Positions 1-5,984 of a stretch of 20,236 nucleotides of DNA are shown here, in pieces. The translations under genes were made by a program, and so were the position numbers. The stretch covers positions 1-20,236 of IMG/VR virus record IMGVR_UViG_3300028925_004024. One strand, given 5' to 3'. Source of the stretch: a virus. The notes beneath the pieces were generated by a model. It was not told where the DNA came from. It ran no database searches and worked only from the letters and a program-made list of their open reading frames with translations. Positions within the stretch are counted from its first letter, which is position 1, and the number at the start of each line of letters is the position of its first letter.

Positions 1-757
1 TATAGTTATCTTTCTTGACTCTTGTAATCTTTGTGCCATCGTCCCCTATCTCATAGGCCGTGCCTGACGCATGGCGTTCATGTATTCGTTTGTTGTCTAT
101 CGTGTCGTCATACTCTCGTAGATGGCCGCCCTCTGTCTCGTACACATGATTAAAGGGATACAAAGCAGCATAAGAAGTCTCGGGTTCATCCCAGAAACCG
201 CCATCATCAGCCGCTAGTACATCATTCACAATAGTCGTGGTGTCTACATTGGCAACGCCGACTGCTATATCTCTGTCAGCCTTTCGTTGTGTAAGTGATA
301 GATGAGGATTGTTTTCATCATTCACAGCCAGTCTATTGACATCGGTCTCTGCATACTTCGGGTAGTTGCTCTTCGGGTCATAGAATCCTTTAGAAGAAAA
401 AGTATTCACCCCGTCATAGGTTCCCATATGGTCGAGCCACTCCTGGCGCGGAACACCAGGCAAAGTCCCTAGTAGTATAGGCGTCTGAGCTTCTTCGCCA
501 TCAGAAAAGAAACCAACCACCCAAGTGCCTTCGACAACACCAAGCGGAGTCTGGCCCACGCCTGAAACGGTGGCACTTGTAATAGGATTCATAGGGTGAG
601 CCCATGGGAGGTCAGCGGTCGGTAGTTTACTCGTATCTTCTGTGTGTAATCCAAGACAGCGAACTCTCACACGCCCTAAGTACTTCGGGTCGTTTCTATC
701 TTCGACCACGCCAACGAACCACGAAAACCCGCTCTTTCCCATAAAATTTTTCTGCAT
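1..757 (-). CDS. gp5: gp5-like baseplate hub / central spike protein, N-terminal part (runs off window)
   Basis: The reading frame starts at ATG 757-755 and stays open to the window edge, giving 252 residues; the C-terminus is outside. Residues about 10-105 read as the gp5 OB-fold: a start FSWFVGVVEDRNDP, then LGRVRVRCLG, DLPWAHPM and a GTWVVGFFSDG strand typical of phage spike and VgrG proteins. Around residues 203-240 comes the GGHLREYDDT ... RIHERHASGT segment that in this family leads into the beta-helix spike. In T4 gp5 a lysozyme domain sits between these two parts; here only about 100 residues without a lysozyme catalytic pattern separate them, so this looks like a lysozyme-less spike. 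G+C is about 47% by hand count on four 60-base lines, against about 32% in neighbouring genes. The ribosome site is modest (GGAAAAAAG). Family assignment is confident; the structural role in the tail needle is inferred from family knowledge. Confidence 0.85.
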   Translation of the reverse strand, partial: MQKNFMGKSGFSWFVGVVEDRNDPKYLGRVRVRCLGLHTEDTSKLPTADLPWAHPMNPITSATVSGVGQTPLGVVEGTWVVGFFSDGEEAQTPILLGTLPGVPRQEWLDHMGTYDGVNTFSSKGFYDPKSNYPKYAETDVNRLAVNDENNPHLSLTQRKADRDIAVGVANVDTTTIVNDVLAADDGGFWDEPETSYAALYPFNHVYETEGGHLREYDDTIDNKRIHERHASGTAYEIGDDGTKITRVKKDNY

Positions 758-812
758 ATTCTTTTTTCCTCTGCCGATACCCTGCCGACTTTATACCATT
801 GGCTTCCTGTTA

Positions 813-878
813 TTAACGAGCATTTAAATGGTCCTTCTCAATAGGTCCCTTTCTATACCCTCTACTATATTCATACAT
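813..878 (-). CDS. candidate 21-residue micro-ORF in the gp5-iscA gap
   Basis: The 178-bp gap between the A-type carrier gene and gp5 holds one short ORF preceded by a purine-rich ribosome site (AAGGGG, about 7 nt before ATG). It encodes 21 residues beginning MYEYSRGYRKGPIEKD and ending LNAR before TAA. It is polar and basic, with no signal peptide or membrane segment. I do not recognise it. The good ribosome site is the only support; the ORF could be chance or a leader peptide for gp5. A TATAAAGT sequence at 795-788, between this ORF and gp5, is too far from the late consensus to call. Confidence 0.25.
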   Translation of the reverse strand: MYEYSRGYRKGPIEKDHLNAR

Positions 879-935
879 TCGTTTCCCCTTTCATATCAAG
901 GGTCCTACGTCTACGCTTTTTTACAGCATTTTAGA

Positions 936-1268
936 TTATACTGCGAAGCTACTACCACAACCACATGATGAAGAAGCAGATGGATTCTTTATTTGGAACT
1001 GTTCTGCCATTAAAGTCTTCGTATATTCTACTACTGCGCCATCTAGATATTGGTGTGATATAGCATCAACAATCACTAGAAGATTCGTACCTTCTAAATC
1101 TAACACAGTATCATCTTCTTCTATATTCGTGTCCCAAGTGAATCCGTATTGAAATCCTGAGCACCCACCCCCTTGTACATACATTCTTAATCCCTTTATA
1201 TCCTTATCAGATTCGTATGTATATAGGTCTTTTATCTTGTCTATAGCTGAGGAGTGTATAGTTATCAT
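936..1268 (-). CDS. iscA: A-type iron-sulfur carrier protein (IscA/ErpA/HesB family)
   Basis: This 110-residue protein has the full A-type carrier signature: a first cysteine in GGGCSGFQYGF (C36) and the C-terminal pair SCGCGSSF (C102, C104). These three cysteines bind iron or a [2Fe-2S]/[4Fe-4S] cluster and hand it to apo-enzymes. Length equals the usual 105-115 residues, so it looks intact. The start overlaps the stop of the upstream 48-residue gene (ATGA), so the two are translationally coupled. A second Fe-S gene, iscU, lies about 4.3 kb away in the same orientation. HesB-like carriers are known in T4-like cyanophages, where they are thought to support host Fe-S metabolism during infection. 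IscA versus ErpA cannot be settled from sequence alone. Confidence 0.93.
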   Translation of the reverse strand: MITIHSSAIDKIKDLYTYESDKDIKGLRMYVQGGGCSGFQYGFTWDTNIEEDDTVLDLEGTNLLVIVDAISHQYLDGAVVEYTKTLMAEQFQIKNPSASSSCGCGSSFAV

Positions 1269-1411
1269 TTTTTCTTCTTTTCGTGTATGATTGTATCTAA
1301 TTCGTGTCTTCTTTCTTCTATATTAGGATTGCTAAATATTCTATCCCAATTAGATTCATACTCGTTTTGTGGGACCTTCTGCGGTCGTCTTTTATCGCCT
1401 TTACCATTCAT
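1265..1411 (-). CDS. 48-residue protein, translationally coupled to the Fe-S carrier
   Basis: ATG at 1411-1409, TGA at 1267-1265. The product starts MNGKGDKRRPQKVPQNEYES, continues NWDRIFSNPNIEERRHELDT and ends IIHEKKKK. It is hydrophilic and Lys/Arg rich, with a probable C-terminal helix. The RPQKV...WDRIF pattern reminds me of small conserved phage proteins but I cannot name a function. Two points argue that it is real: its stop overlaps the iscA start in an ATGA junction, and an exact late-promoter octamer TATAAATA ends 6 nt before its start codon. No Shine-Dalgarno sequence is present, which fits leaderless initiation. It probably opens a late unit with iscA (and perhaps gp5). Confidence 0.7.
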   Translation of the reverse strand: MNGKGDKRRPQKVPQNEYESNWDRIFSNPNIEERRHELDTIIHEKKKK

Positions 1412-1416
1412 ATGGC

Positions 1417-1424
1417 TATTTATA
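1417..1424 (-). promoter_or_regulatory. T4-type late promoter (TATAAATA) for the 48-aa / iscA unit
   Basis: On the minus strand the exact octamer TATAAATA is followed by five bases (GCCAT) and then the ATG at 1411. T4-family late promoters use this element centred near -10, so the predicted transcript would begin at or next to the A of ATG. The upstream bases are a C/T-rich stretch without a -35 hexamer, as expected for late promoters. Confidence 0.7.
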
Positions 1425-1504
1425 CTGAGTTGTTGAGAGTATTGGGAGGGAATGTGCTGGGAAAAATCTTCTAGAGTCTGAGGGAGTGAGAGGAGACTAG
1501 GAGT

Positions 1505-1564
1505 TTACTTCTCCTGTTTTCTTCTTGTTTTTCTCTTTGTAGCTGTTTTTTTTCGTCTAGGCAT
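1505..1564 (-). CDS. 19-residue highly basic peptide, coupled to the hub gene
   Basis: The start codon overlaps the stop of the upstream hub gene (TAATG). The peptide reads MPRRKKTATKRKTRRKQEK, with 11 Lys/Arg of 19 residues and no hydrophobic or acidic stretch apart from one Glu. Such composition suggests nucleic-acid or membrane-surface binding, but this is only inference. An AGGAG...CTCCT inverted repeat spans its stop codon. The stop-start overlap favours translation by re-initiation. A chance ORF is possible because it is so short. Confidence 0.4.
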   Translation of the reverse strand: MPRRKKTATKRKTRRKQEK

Positions 1565-3051
1565 TATACTTCTATCTTCTTATATTGTGTATTTTCGTTG
1601 TTTGCTGTTCCTACGAAATTATCAACGCTACTACCATAATGTGCTTCTTTTACTGAGTCTTTCTTGACTTCTAGAACCATCTTATAGTCTTGTTTTGTAA
1701 CTCTGTGTCTTACTTTACAAACAACATATCTTCCACTATATTGTGCGTCATATGGTTTCTTATCAGCAGTTAAACCTTCTTCTTCTACTGGTCGTACTTT
1801 AAAATCAATAACATTACCAGGTTGAATATAGGTCTGACCCTTGATTGTCATTTGAATTGTTGTTCCTGCTTGTACTTGCATTATTTGAGCATTTCTTATA
1901 CCCTCTAATCTGCCATCATCATTCACATCGGTGCCAAAACTACCTGATGCTTCGTTATGTAGAAATTGTGTTGTTGGTTGTAGTGAGACCATGCTCTCTG
2001 CATAATCACTCACATTATTGTTATCAAAATCAACTGGATTACCTGATACTGTAGGATTTGTTGCACTCTTATCACCACCTTCTTGGTCAGCGTGTACTGT
2101 TTGATTAAACTCGTTATGATAGTTCCAATCAGTAGATTTAAAGTCTTTAGCAAATAGATTATGACTAATTACTCTATGACCATATGTACCTAACGCCTGA
2201 GCGGCGGCTGTGTCATGAAAAGTGTTCACAAATTTGTATTCTTCGACTGATTTTAGGTCATGTATCTCTTTTGGCTCATCAATCTTCTCGTCTGTAATAT
2301 TCTGTGGCATATAATAAAACTCTTGTACTGGGCCTTTACTAGGGTCATCTTTATTAGGTATGCCTTTAGTACACATATTCTCCCATGATTGAAAATACAA
2401 ACCTTTTGTTGTTTCATAGTAATAATAACCTACACCATTACCACGTTCTGGTAATGCTCTTTTTGCAATCATACCAATTGCATTAAAGGGGGATATATTT
2501 GGCATTACAAACTTATCTGAGTTACTCGTTTCTTCATAGTATAATGTTTTGCGACTATCAAGTCCTTCTTTCTCTGCTACGATTTGTTGAACCATATCAG
2601 ATAGTTTACCTTCGTATGCTTTACTGACCTTTGTTCTTATGTTACGCAAGAACTCTCTACTACAAAAATGTATTGTATATACTTGTGTTCCTTGACTTGT
2701 TTGTTGTTTATTTGATATTTTATAGACATAAAAAGGATGACCTGTCTCCTCACTTGCGTCTATGATGTGTTCAACATTTGAAGCGCCTGGTGTTGATAGT
2801 TTGAAAAATAGTCTTTCTGTGCCTTGTATTGGTAGATTAGCAATTAAATTTCTTGCGTCAACCATAACTAGCGTACCGTATACTGCGGACTGATTAATAC
2901 CTTCGTATATATTTAATTCTTGTACTAATGCTTGTATGTTGACACCACCTTCGCCTAATCTACCACCTGTACCATCATGTGATTGTAATATAATACCATT
3001 TAAATTATAATCGCCTGCGAAATCTATGTGGTCAGGATGTTTACTTCCCAT
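1564..3051 (-). CDS. gp27-like baseplate hub protein
   Basis: This 495-residue protein lies between gp53 and gp5 in a baseplate run. Its start HIDFAGDYNLNGIILQSHDG and the following region with LVQELNIYEGINQSAVYGTL, a charged middle with AKRALPERGNG and a beta-rich C-terminal domain with GQTYIQPGNVIDFKV are typical of marine T4-like hub proteins related to gp27, which forms the trimeric ring holding the gp5 spike. It is longer than T4 gp27 (about 390). No signal peptide or membrane segment is seen. A GGAG ribosome site lies 7 nt before ATG. It is downstream of gp53 with a 10-nt gap and overlaps the 19-residue ORF at its end. The family call rests on pattern memory and synteny, so the hub assignment is probable rather than certain. 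Confidence 0.65.
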   Translation of the reverse strand: MGSKHPDHIDFAGDYNLNGIILQSHDGTGGRLGEGGVNIQALVQELNIYEGINQSAVYGTLVMVDARNLIANLPIQGTERLFFKLSTPGASNVEHIIDASEETGHPFYVYKISNKQQTSQGTQVYTIHFCSREFLRNIRTKVSKAYEGKLSDMVQQIVAEKEGLDSRKTLYYEETSNSDKFVMPNISPFNAIGMIAKRALPERGNGVGYYYYETTKGLYFQSWENMCTKGIPNKDDPSKGPVQEFYYMPQNITDEKIDEPKEIHDLKSVEEYKFVNTFHDTAAAQALGTYGHRVISHNLFAKDFKSTDWNYHNEFNQTVHADQEGGDKSATNPTVSGNPVDFDNNNVSDYAESMVSLQPTTQFLHNEASGSFGTDVNDDGRLEGIRNAQIMQVQAGTTIQMTIKGQTYIQPGNVIDFKVRPVEEEGLTADKKPYDAQYSGRYVVCKVRHRVTKQDYKMVLEVKKDSVKEAHYGSSVDNFVGTANNENTQYKKIEV

Positions 3052-3061
3052 AATCTAACTC

Positions 3062-3601
3062 CTAAAATTTGTTTTTTCTAATCAACCCAAAAAACTCCTC
3101 TGTAAATGCGTCAAGGTATCTTTCGTCTAGTAAATTTATTTGTCTTAATCTGTCTTGTTCTCTTTCTTCGAATTGTCTATTTGATATAGAGGTCGCATTG
3201 TCTGTATCAGAATTAACTTCTAGCATATGTGATTCATCGCTTGATGTTGTTGCACCACTTGTCTGCGCTAGTTCATAATGATGTACTGCGTCTTCACTAC
3301 CAGCACCATACTTGTCTGTAAGAAAATCTGCAAAATCTGGTTGTGTCATTGGCCATTCAAAATATCTATCTGTTATATTGTTCGCCATCATCACAACCCA
3401 ATGATATTGTGCGTCACCATAATATTTAAATGCGATATCTTCTGGTTTCTCGCCCTCTTTTACATTGTACTTATCGAATACAAATCGACTTGATGAAAGA
3501 CTTGAGCGTAATTTAACACGCCTTAGTATATCAGGCAACAGTTTATAAGTTTTGTCGCCTTTGATATCATAGACCATCAGCGGAAATTTACTAAAATACA
3601 T
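3062..3601 (-). CDS. gp53: gp53-like baseplate wedge protein
   Basis: The 179-residue product matches the gp53 family in layout. An N-terminal MYFSKFPLMVYDI is followed by a LysM-like stretch, YNVKEGEKPEDIAFKYYGDA then QYHWVVMMANN, and by RYFEWPMTQPDFADFLTDKYG. In T4, gp53 closes the baseplate wedge and joins wedges around the hub. Length is close to T4 gp53 (196). It begins 1 nt after the gp48 stop with a ribosome site (AAGGA) inside the end of gp48, so gp48 and gp53 are co-translated. The C-terminal third (about 110-150) is polar and looks disordered. Confidence 0.85.
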   Translation of the reverse strand: MYFSKFPLMVYDIKGDKTYKLLPDILRRVKLRSSLSSSRFVFDKYNVKEGEKPEDIAFKYYGDAQYHWVVMMANNITDRYFEWPMTQPDFADFLTDKYGAGSEDAVHHYELAQTSGATTSSDESHMLEVNSDTDNATSISNRQFEEREQDRLRQINLLDERYLDAFTEEFFGLIRKNKF

Positions 3602-3602
3602 A

Positions 3603-4778
3603 TTAGAATCCTTGGTTAACTCTTTCTTTCGTTAATAATTCTGTTTCTTGGAATGCCAATGACATTGTAATCTTTGTTGGTGAACCATCTTCGAATGACT
3701 TAACACCATCGGGTGAGTAGTTTACATCACAAGCAGTACACACACAGGTCGCAATCTTATTATAGTAATCGTTTTCACTTGCTTGACCGTCTGCTGCTTG
3801 ATACATATAATGAATATCAAACTCTGATGGTAGTGTTAAGAATCTATTAGCTGCGCCTTTTAATTCAGGCGACATATGAAATCTAAACAATGTTATAATC
3901 TTTTGTACATCATCTCTTTCATCTGTATTTTTTGGCGCAAATGTAAAGTTATATGTGAATGTTCTTAACTCCATCTGCGAAAACAATACTTCCATATAAG
4001 GATTGTCTGCCTGACCAAATGCTTTATTAATAAGACCTCTTGTACCCTCTGTGCCAGATATTGCCTCTACAATCTCTGTTCCCGCTTTCAATGCTGCTTC
4101 TCCGACTAGAGCTTTAGCAGCATCAACTAATCCTTTTGCCGCTGCTTCGTAATCTTTTTTACCTAGATTTGCAAGAACATTCATGCCACCGGCAGCCGCT
4201 GCCCCTACGACACCTGTAGCTGCACCTTCGTATGTTGCTGTTGTAGTGTCTTGTACATTAGGTGGTAAATATATTGCGACTGAATCTGTAATTCTTTTTG
4301 TTGTCTTGTTATAACTAGACATACCAGAACCTCTTTTTCTCTGGTCTTTTGCTAGTTTTACTGCGTCTGAATTTCCTGTAAACCCTTTTTTACCTCGTCT
4401 TTGTAGGTCCTCATGATATTTAAATCTTTGAGGGTCATCACCTTTTACAATATAATTAGGATAAGGTTTATCCCAAGTGTCTGCAACCGAAACTGTTTTA
4501 CCAACTTCTACACCATCTGTGCCTTCATAAACATATTTTGTAGCGTCTTGAACATTAACATAAAATAACATATAATGACCAATACCACTAGTGCTTGTTA
4601 AGTCTCTTGGATATTGTATAGATGAATATTCAAATGGGTCGTGGTCTAATTTAGATGTAGGACTTGTTTCGTTGATACCAATAGCACTCTTTCGTAATAT
4701 AGGTGTAGTCTTACCTGTATTACCACCACCAAAGATGTTAGTCTTTAGCCCGTTTAGTGCGTTATATAGATTTCCCAT
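3603..4778 (-). CDS. gp48: gp48-like baseplate tail-tube cap protein
   Basis: This 391-residue protein starts MGNLYNALNGLKTNIFGG and carries the conserved C-terminal core of the gp48/gp54 family: MEVLFSQMELRTFTYNFTF, then PKNTDERDDVQKIITLFRFH and LKGAANRFLTLPSEFDIHYMY. Family knowledge: gp48 caps the central hub and is the platform on which gp54 starts the tail tube. The Ala/Gly-rich segment around residues 180-235 (GAATGVVGAAAAGG and following) looks like a low-complexity insertion. It is slightly longer than T4 gp48 (364). A separate, shorter paralogue at 9007-9981 fits gp54, which helps assign each. The leader is 39 nt from a TATAAATA element, with an AAGGA ribosome site, unlike the leaderless units nearby. 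Confidence 0.83.
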   Translation of the reverse strand: MGNLYNALNGLKTNIFGGGNTGKTTPILRKSAIGINETSPTSKLDHDPFEYSSIQYPRDLTSTSGIGHYMLFYVNVQDATKYVYEGTDGVEVGKTVSVADTWDKPYPNYIVKGDDPQRFKYHEDLQRRGKKGFTGNSDAVKLAKDQRKRGSGMSSYNKTTKRITDSVAIYLPPNVQDTTTATYEGAATGVVGAAAAGGMNVLANLGKKDYEAAAKGLVDAAKALVGEAALKAGTEIVEAISGTEGTRGLINKAFGQADNPYMEVLFSQMELRTFTYNFTFAPKNTDERDDVQKIITLFRFHMSPELKGAANRFLTLPSEFDIHYMYQAADGQASENDYYNKIATCVCTACDVNYSPDGVKSFEDGSPTKITMSLAFQETELLTKERVNQGF

Positions 4779-4810
4779 TGTTTTCCTTAATAAATACTTG
4801 TATTAACTAA

Positions 4811-4818
4811 TATAACTA
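4811..4818 (+). promoter_or_regulatory. variant late promoter (TATAACTA) for gp4
   Basis: TATAACTA differs from the late consensus TATAAATA at one base. Its last base is 6 nt before the gp4 ATG, the same spacing seen at the exact minus-strand elements. No Shine-Dalgarno sequence lies upstream of gp4. It overlaps the opposing late promoter for gp48, so the two divergent units share about 14 bp of promoter DNA. Confidence 0.45.
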
Positions 4819-4824
4819 TTTATA
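4817..4824 (-). promoter_or_regulatory. T4-type late promoter (TATAAATA) for gp48-gp53-hub
   Basis: An exact TATAAATA lies 39 nt before the gp48 start on the minus strand. A normal leader with an AAGGA ribosome site follows. It serves as internal contrast to the leaderless elements elsewhere in this window. Confidence 0.65.
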
Positions 4825-5288
4825 TGGATATGACAGAAAGAAAACAAAAATACAAAGGTAAATTTACACCAGAGAATCCTAGTAAATATGCAGGAGATAC
4901 TAGTAATATTATCTATCGCTCTGGGTGGGAGAGAAGGTGTATGAAATTCTTTGATAACAACCCAAGCATATTACAATGGGCAAGTGAAGAAGTTGTCATA
5001 CCTTACTATGATACTGCTACTAAAAAGGTGCGTAGATATTTTCCTGACTTTCTCATTAAAGTAAGAGATAAGAATGGTCAAGAGAAAACTCATCTCATAG
5101 AAGTTAAACCTTCTAAAGATATGCGACCACCTGTTGGCGGCAAAGGTAAAAAGAAATCTACTGTACTATATGAAATGAAAACTTATCAAATGAATAGGGA
5201 TAAGTTTGCGTCTGCTCGTAAATGGTGTGATGATAGAAATATTATATTTGATATCTGGACTGAAAAACATCTACAACAAAAAGGTTAA
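4824..5288 (+). CDS. gp4: gp4-like head completion protein, PD-(D/E)XK nuclease fold
   Basis: The 154-residue product matches T4 gp4 (150 residues), which completes DNA-filled heads before tail joining. Conserved features are YRSGWERRCMKFFDNNP near residues 31-47, SILQWASEEVVIPYYD, the pair P74-D75 in RYFPDFLI, and E93-V94-K95 in HLIEVKPSKD. Together these form a PD-(D/E)XK nuclease core, with E36 as the likely first acidic residue. The C-terminal helix (TYQMNRDKFASARKWCDDRN) is also family-typical. It is the only plus-strand gene of the window, flanked by minus-strand units, so it must have its own promoter. ATG at 4824 was chosen over the in-frame ATG at 4830 because it sits 6 nt after the late-like element; either is possible. 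Confidence 0.87.
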   Translation: MDMTERKQKYKGKFTPENPSKYAGDTSNIIYRSGWERRCMKFFDNNPSILQWASEEVVIPYYDTATKKVRRYFPDFLIKVRDKNGQEKTHLIEVKPSKDMRPPVGGKGKKKSTVLYEMKTYQMNRDKFASARKWCDDRNIIFDIWTEKHLQQKG

Positions 5289-5336
5289 AAATGTCTAAAA
5301 TTAGGGGGTACTATCATACGCAGGCAGCTCTAAACA

Positions 5337-5351
5337 CCGCCTAGAGGGCGG
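5337..5351. terminator. GC-rich hairpin between convergent gp4 and the iscU unit
   Basis: CCGCC, loop TAGAG, GGCGG form a 5-bp all-GC stem in an otherwise AT-rich gap. Read on the minus strand it is followed by TGTTT, a weak U-tract, so it could end the iscU / small-TM / Cys-rich transcript. On the plus strand no T-run follows. The loop TAGAG can also pair with CTCTA at 5328-5332, giving a competing hairpin. The gap 5289-5375 holds no convincing gene. Confidence 0.35.
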
Positions 5352-5375
5352 CTATGAGACGGCATTTCCATGTTT

Positions 5376-5468
5376 TTACTTACAACAACACTTATCTTTG
5401 CAACATTCACAAGTTTTCTCAACACAACATTTATATGGTGGTTTACACTTACATTTTACTTCTGTCAT
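5376..5468 (-). CDS. 30-residue cysteine-rich (metallothionein-like) peptide
   Basis: ATG 5468-5466, TAA 5378-5376. The peptide runs MTEVKCKCKPPYKCCVEKTC then ECCKDKCCCK: 10 cysteines in 30 residues (6, 8, 14, 15, 20, 22, 23, 27, 28, 29), 8 Lys, and no hydrophobic core. CxC, CC, CxCC and CCC clusters with interspersed Lys are the hallmark of metallothionein-type metal-thiolate peptides. A strong ribosome site (AGGAG, 7 nt before ATG) makes translation likely; it lies inside the upstream TM gene, which overlaps it by 20 nt in another frame. It follows iscU by about 140 nt in the same direction. A role in holding Cu, Zn or Fe near Fe-S assembly is inference. I know no named family for it. Confidence 0.7.
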   Translation of the reverse strand: MTEVKCKCKPPYKCCVEKTCECCKDKCCCK

Positions 5469-5607
5469 TCTTTTCTCCTATTACTTCAATTGTATCTAAT
5501 GTTATTGTGATTGGTTCTTCTTCACCTATGTTATATTTAAAACTAAAAAAGAAACAAATTAATACTACAAAATAAAGTACTATATGAAGTACCTCATCAT
5601 TTTTCAA
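5449..5607 (-). CDS. small single-TM protein with TTG start, directly after iscU
   Basis: The frame opens at TTG 5607-5605, immediately after the iscU stop (TAA TTG), with AGGA of the iscU 3' end as the likely ribosome site. It encodes 52 residues: MKNDEVLH, a strongly hydrophobic helix IVLYFVVLICFFFSF (about residues 9-23), then an acidic tail with GEEEPITITLDTIEVIGEKN. The amphipathic split into one membrane helix plus a structured polar tail, and the perfect packing between iscU and the Cys-rich gene, support a real gene. There is no in-frame ATG near the 5' end, so the TTG start is required. The function is unknown; topology is probably N-in with the tail outside, or the reverse. Confidence 0.55.
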   Translation of the reverse strand: MKNDEVLHIVLYFVVLICFFFSFKYNIGEEEPITITLDTIEVIGEKNDRSKM

Positions 5608-5982
5608 TTACTTTTTTCCTAGATAATCAGCAATTGCTGATTTGATAGCGTCCTCTGCTAGTACAGAGCAATGTATCTTAACTGGTGGTAGTGCTAGTTC
5701 TTCAACAATTTCCATATTTTGTATTGCTTGTGCTTGTTCAATAGTTTTTCCTTTGAGCATTTCTGTAACAAGACTTGAACTTGCAATAGCACTACCACAC
5801 CCATAAGTTTTAAAACAAGCGTCTTCAACTATGTTATCTTTAACTTTAATTTGTAGTTTCATGACATCACCACAGGCAGGTGCGCCAACCATACCAGTGC
5901 CTACATTTTTATCGTTTTTGTCCATTGAACCAACATTACGAGGATTTTCGTAATGGTCTAATACTTTATCACTATATGCCAT
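5608..5982 (-). CDS. iscU: Fe-S cluster assembly scaffold IscU
   Basis: The 124-residue protein starts AYSDKVLDHYENPRNVGSMD, the classical IscU N-terminus. All ligands are present: C37 and D39 in GAPACGDVMKLQ, C62 in YGCGSAIASSS, and H104-C105 in KIHCSVLAEDAI. The motif LPPVK (98-102), which recruits the HscA chaperone, is intact. Length equals bacterial IscU (about 128), so it is probably an active scaffold on which [2Fe-2S] clusters are built with host IscS and released with host HscA/HscB. None of iscS, hscA, hscB or fdx is in the window, so host partners are needed. It begins 2 nt after the tape-measure stop without an obvious ribosome site. Confidence 0.95.
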   Translation of the reverse strand: MAYSDKVLDHYENPRNVGSMDKNDKNVGTGMVGAPACGDVMKLQIKVKDNIVEDACFKTYGCGSAIASSSLVTEMLKGKTIEQAQAIQNMEIVEELALPPVKIHCSVLAEDAIKSAIADYLGKK

Positions 5983-5984
5983 AA

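Noticed and set aside
5291-5344. 17-residue plus-strand ORF after gp4
   Set aside because: It has a weak AAGG site but an unremarkable sequence, and its end coincides with the hairpin; no support beyond chance.
5310-5375. Possible tRNA or tmRNA piece in the GC-rich gap
   Set aside because: No T-loop consensus, no acceptor stem and no CCA end could be found on either strand.
5354-5575. 73-residue plus-strand ORF
   Set aside because: It is antisense to the Cys-rich and small TM genes, which have better starts; the hydrophobicity is a shadow.
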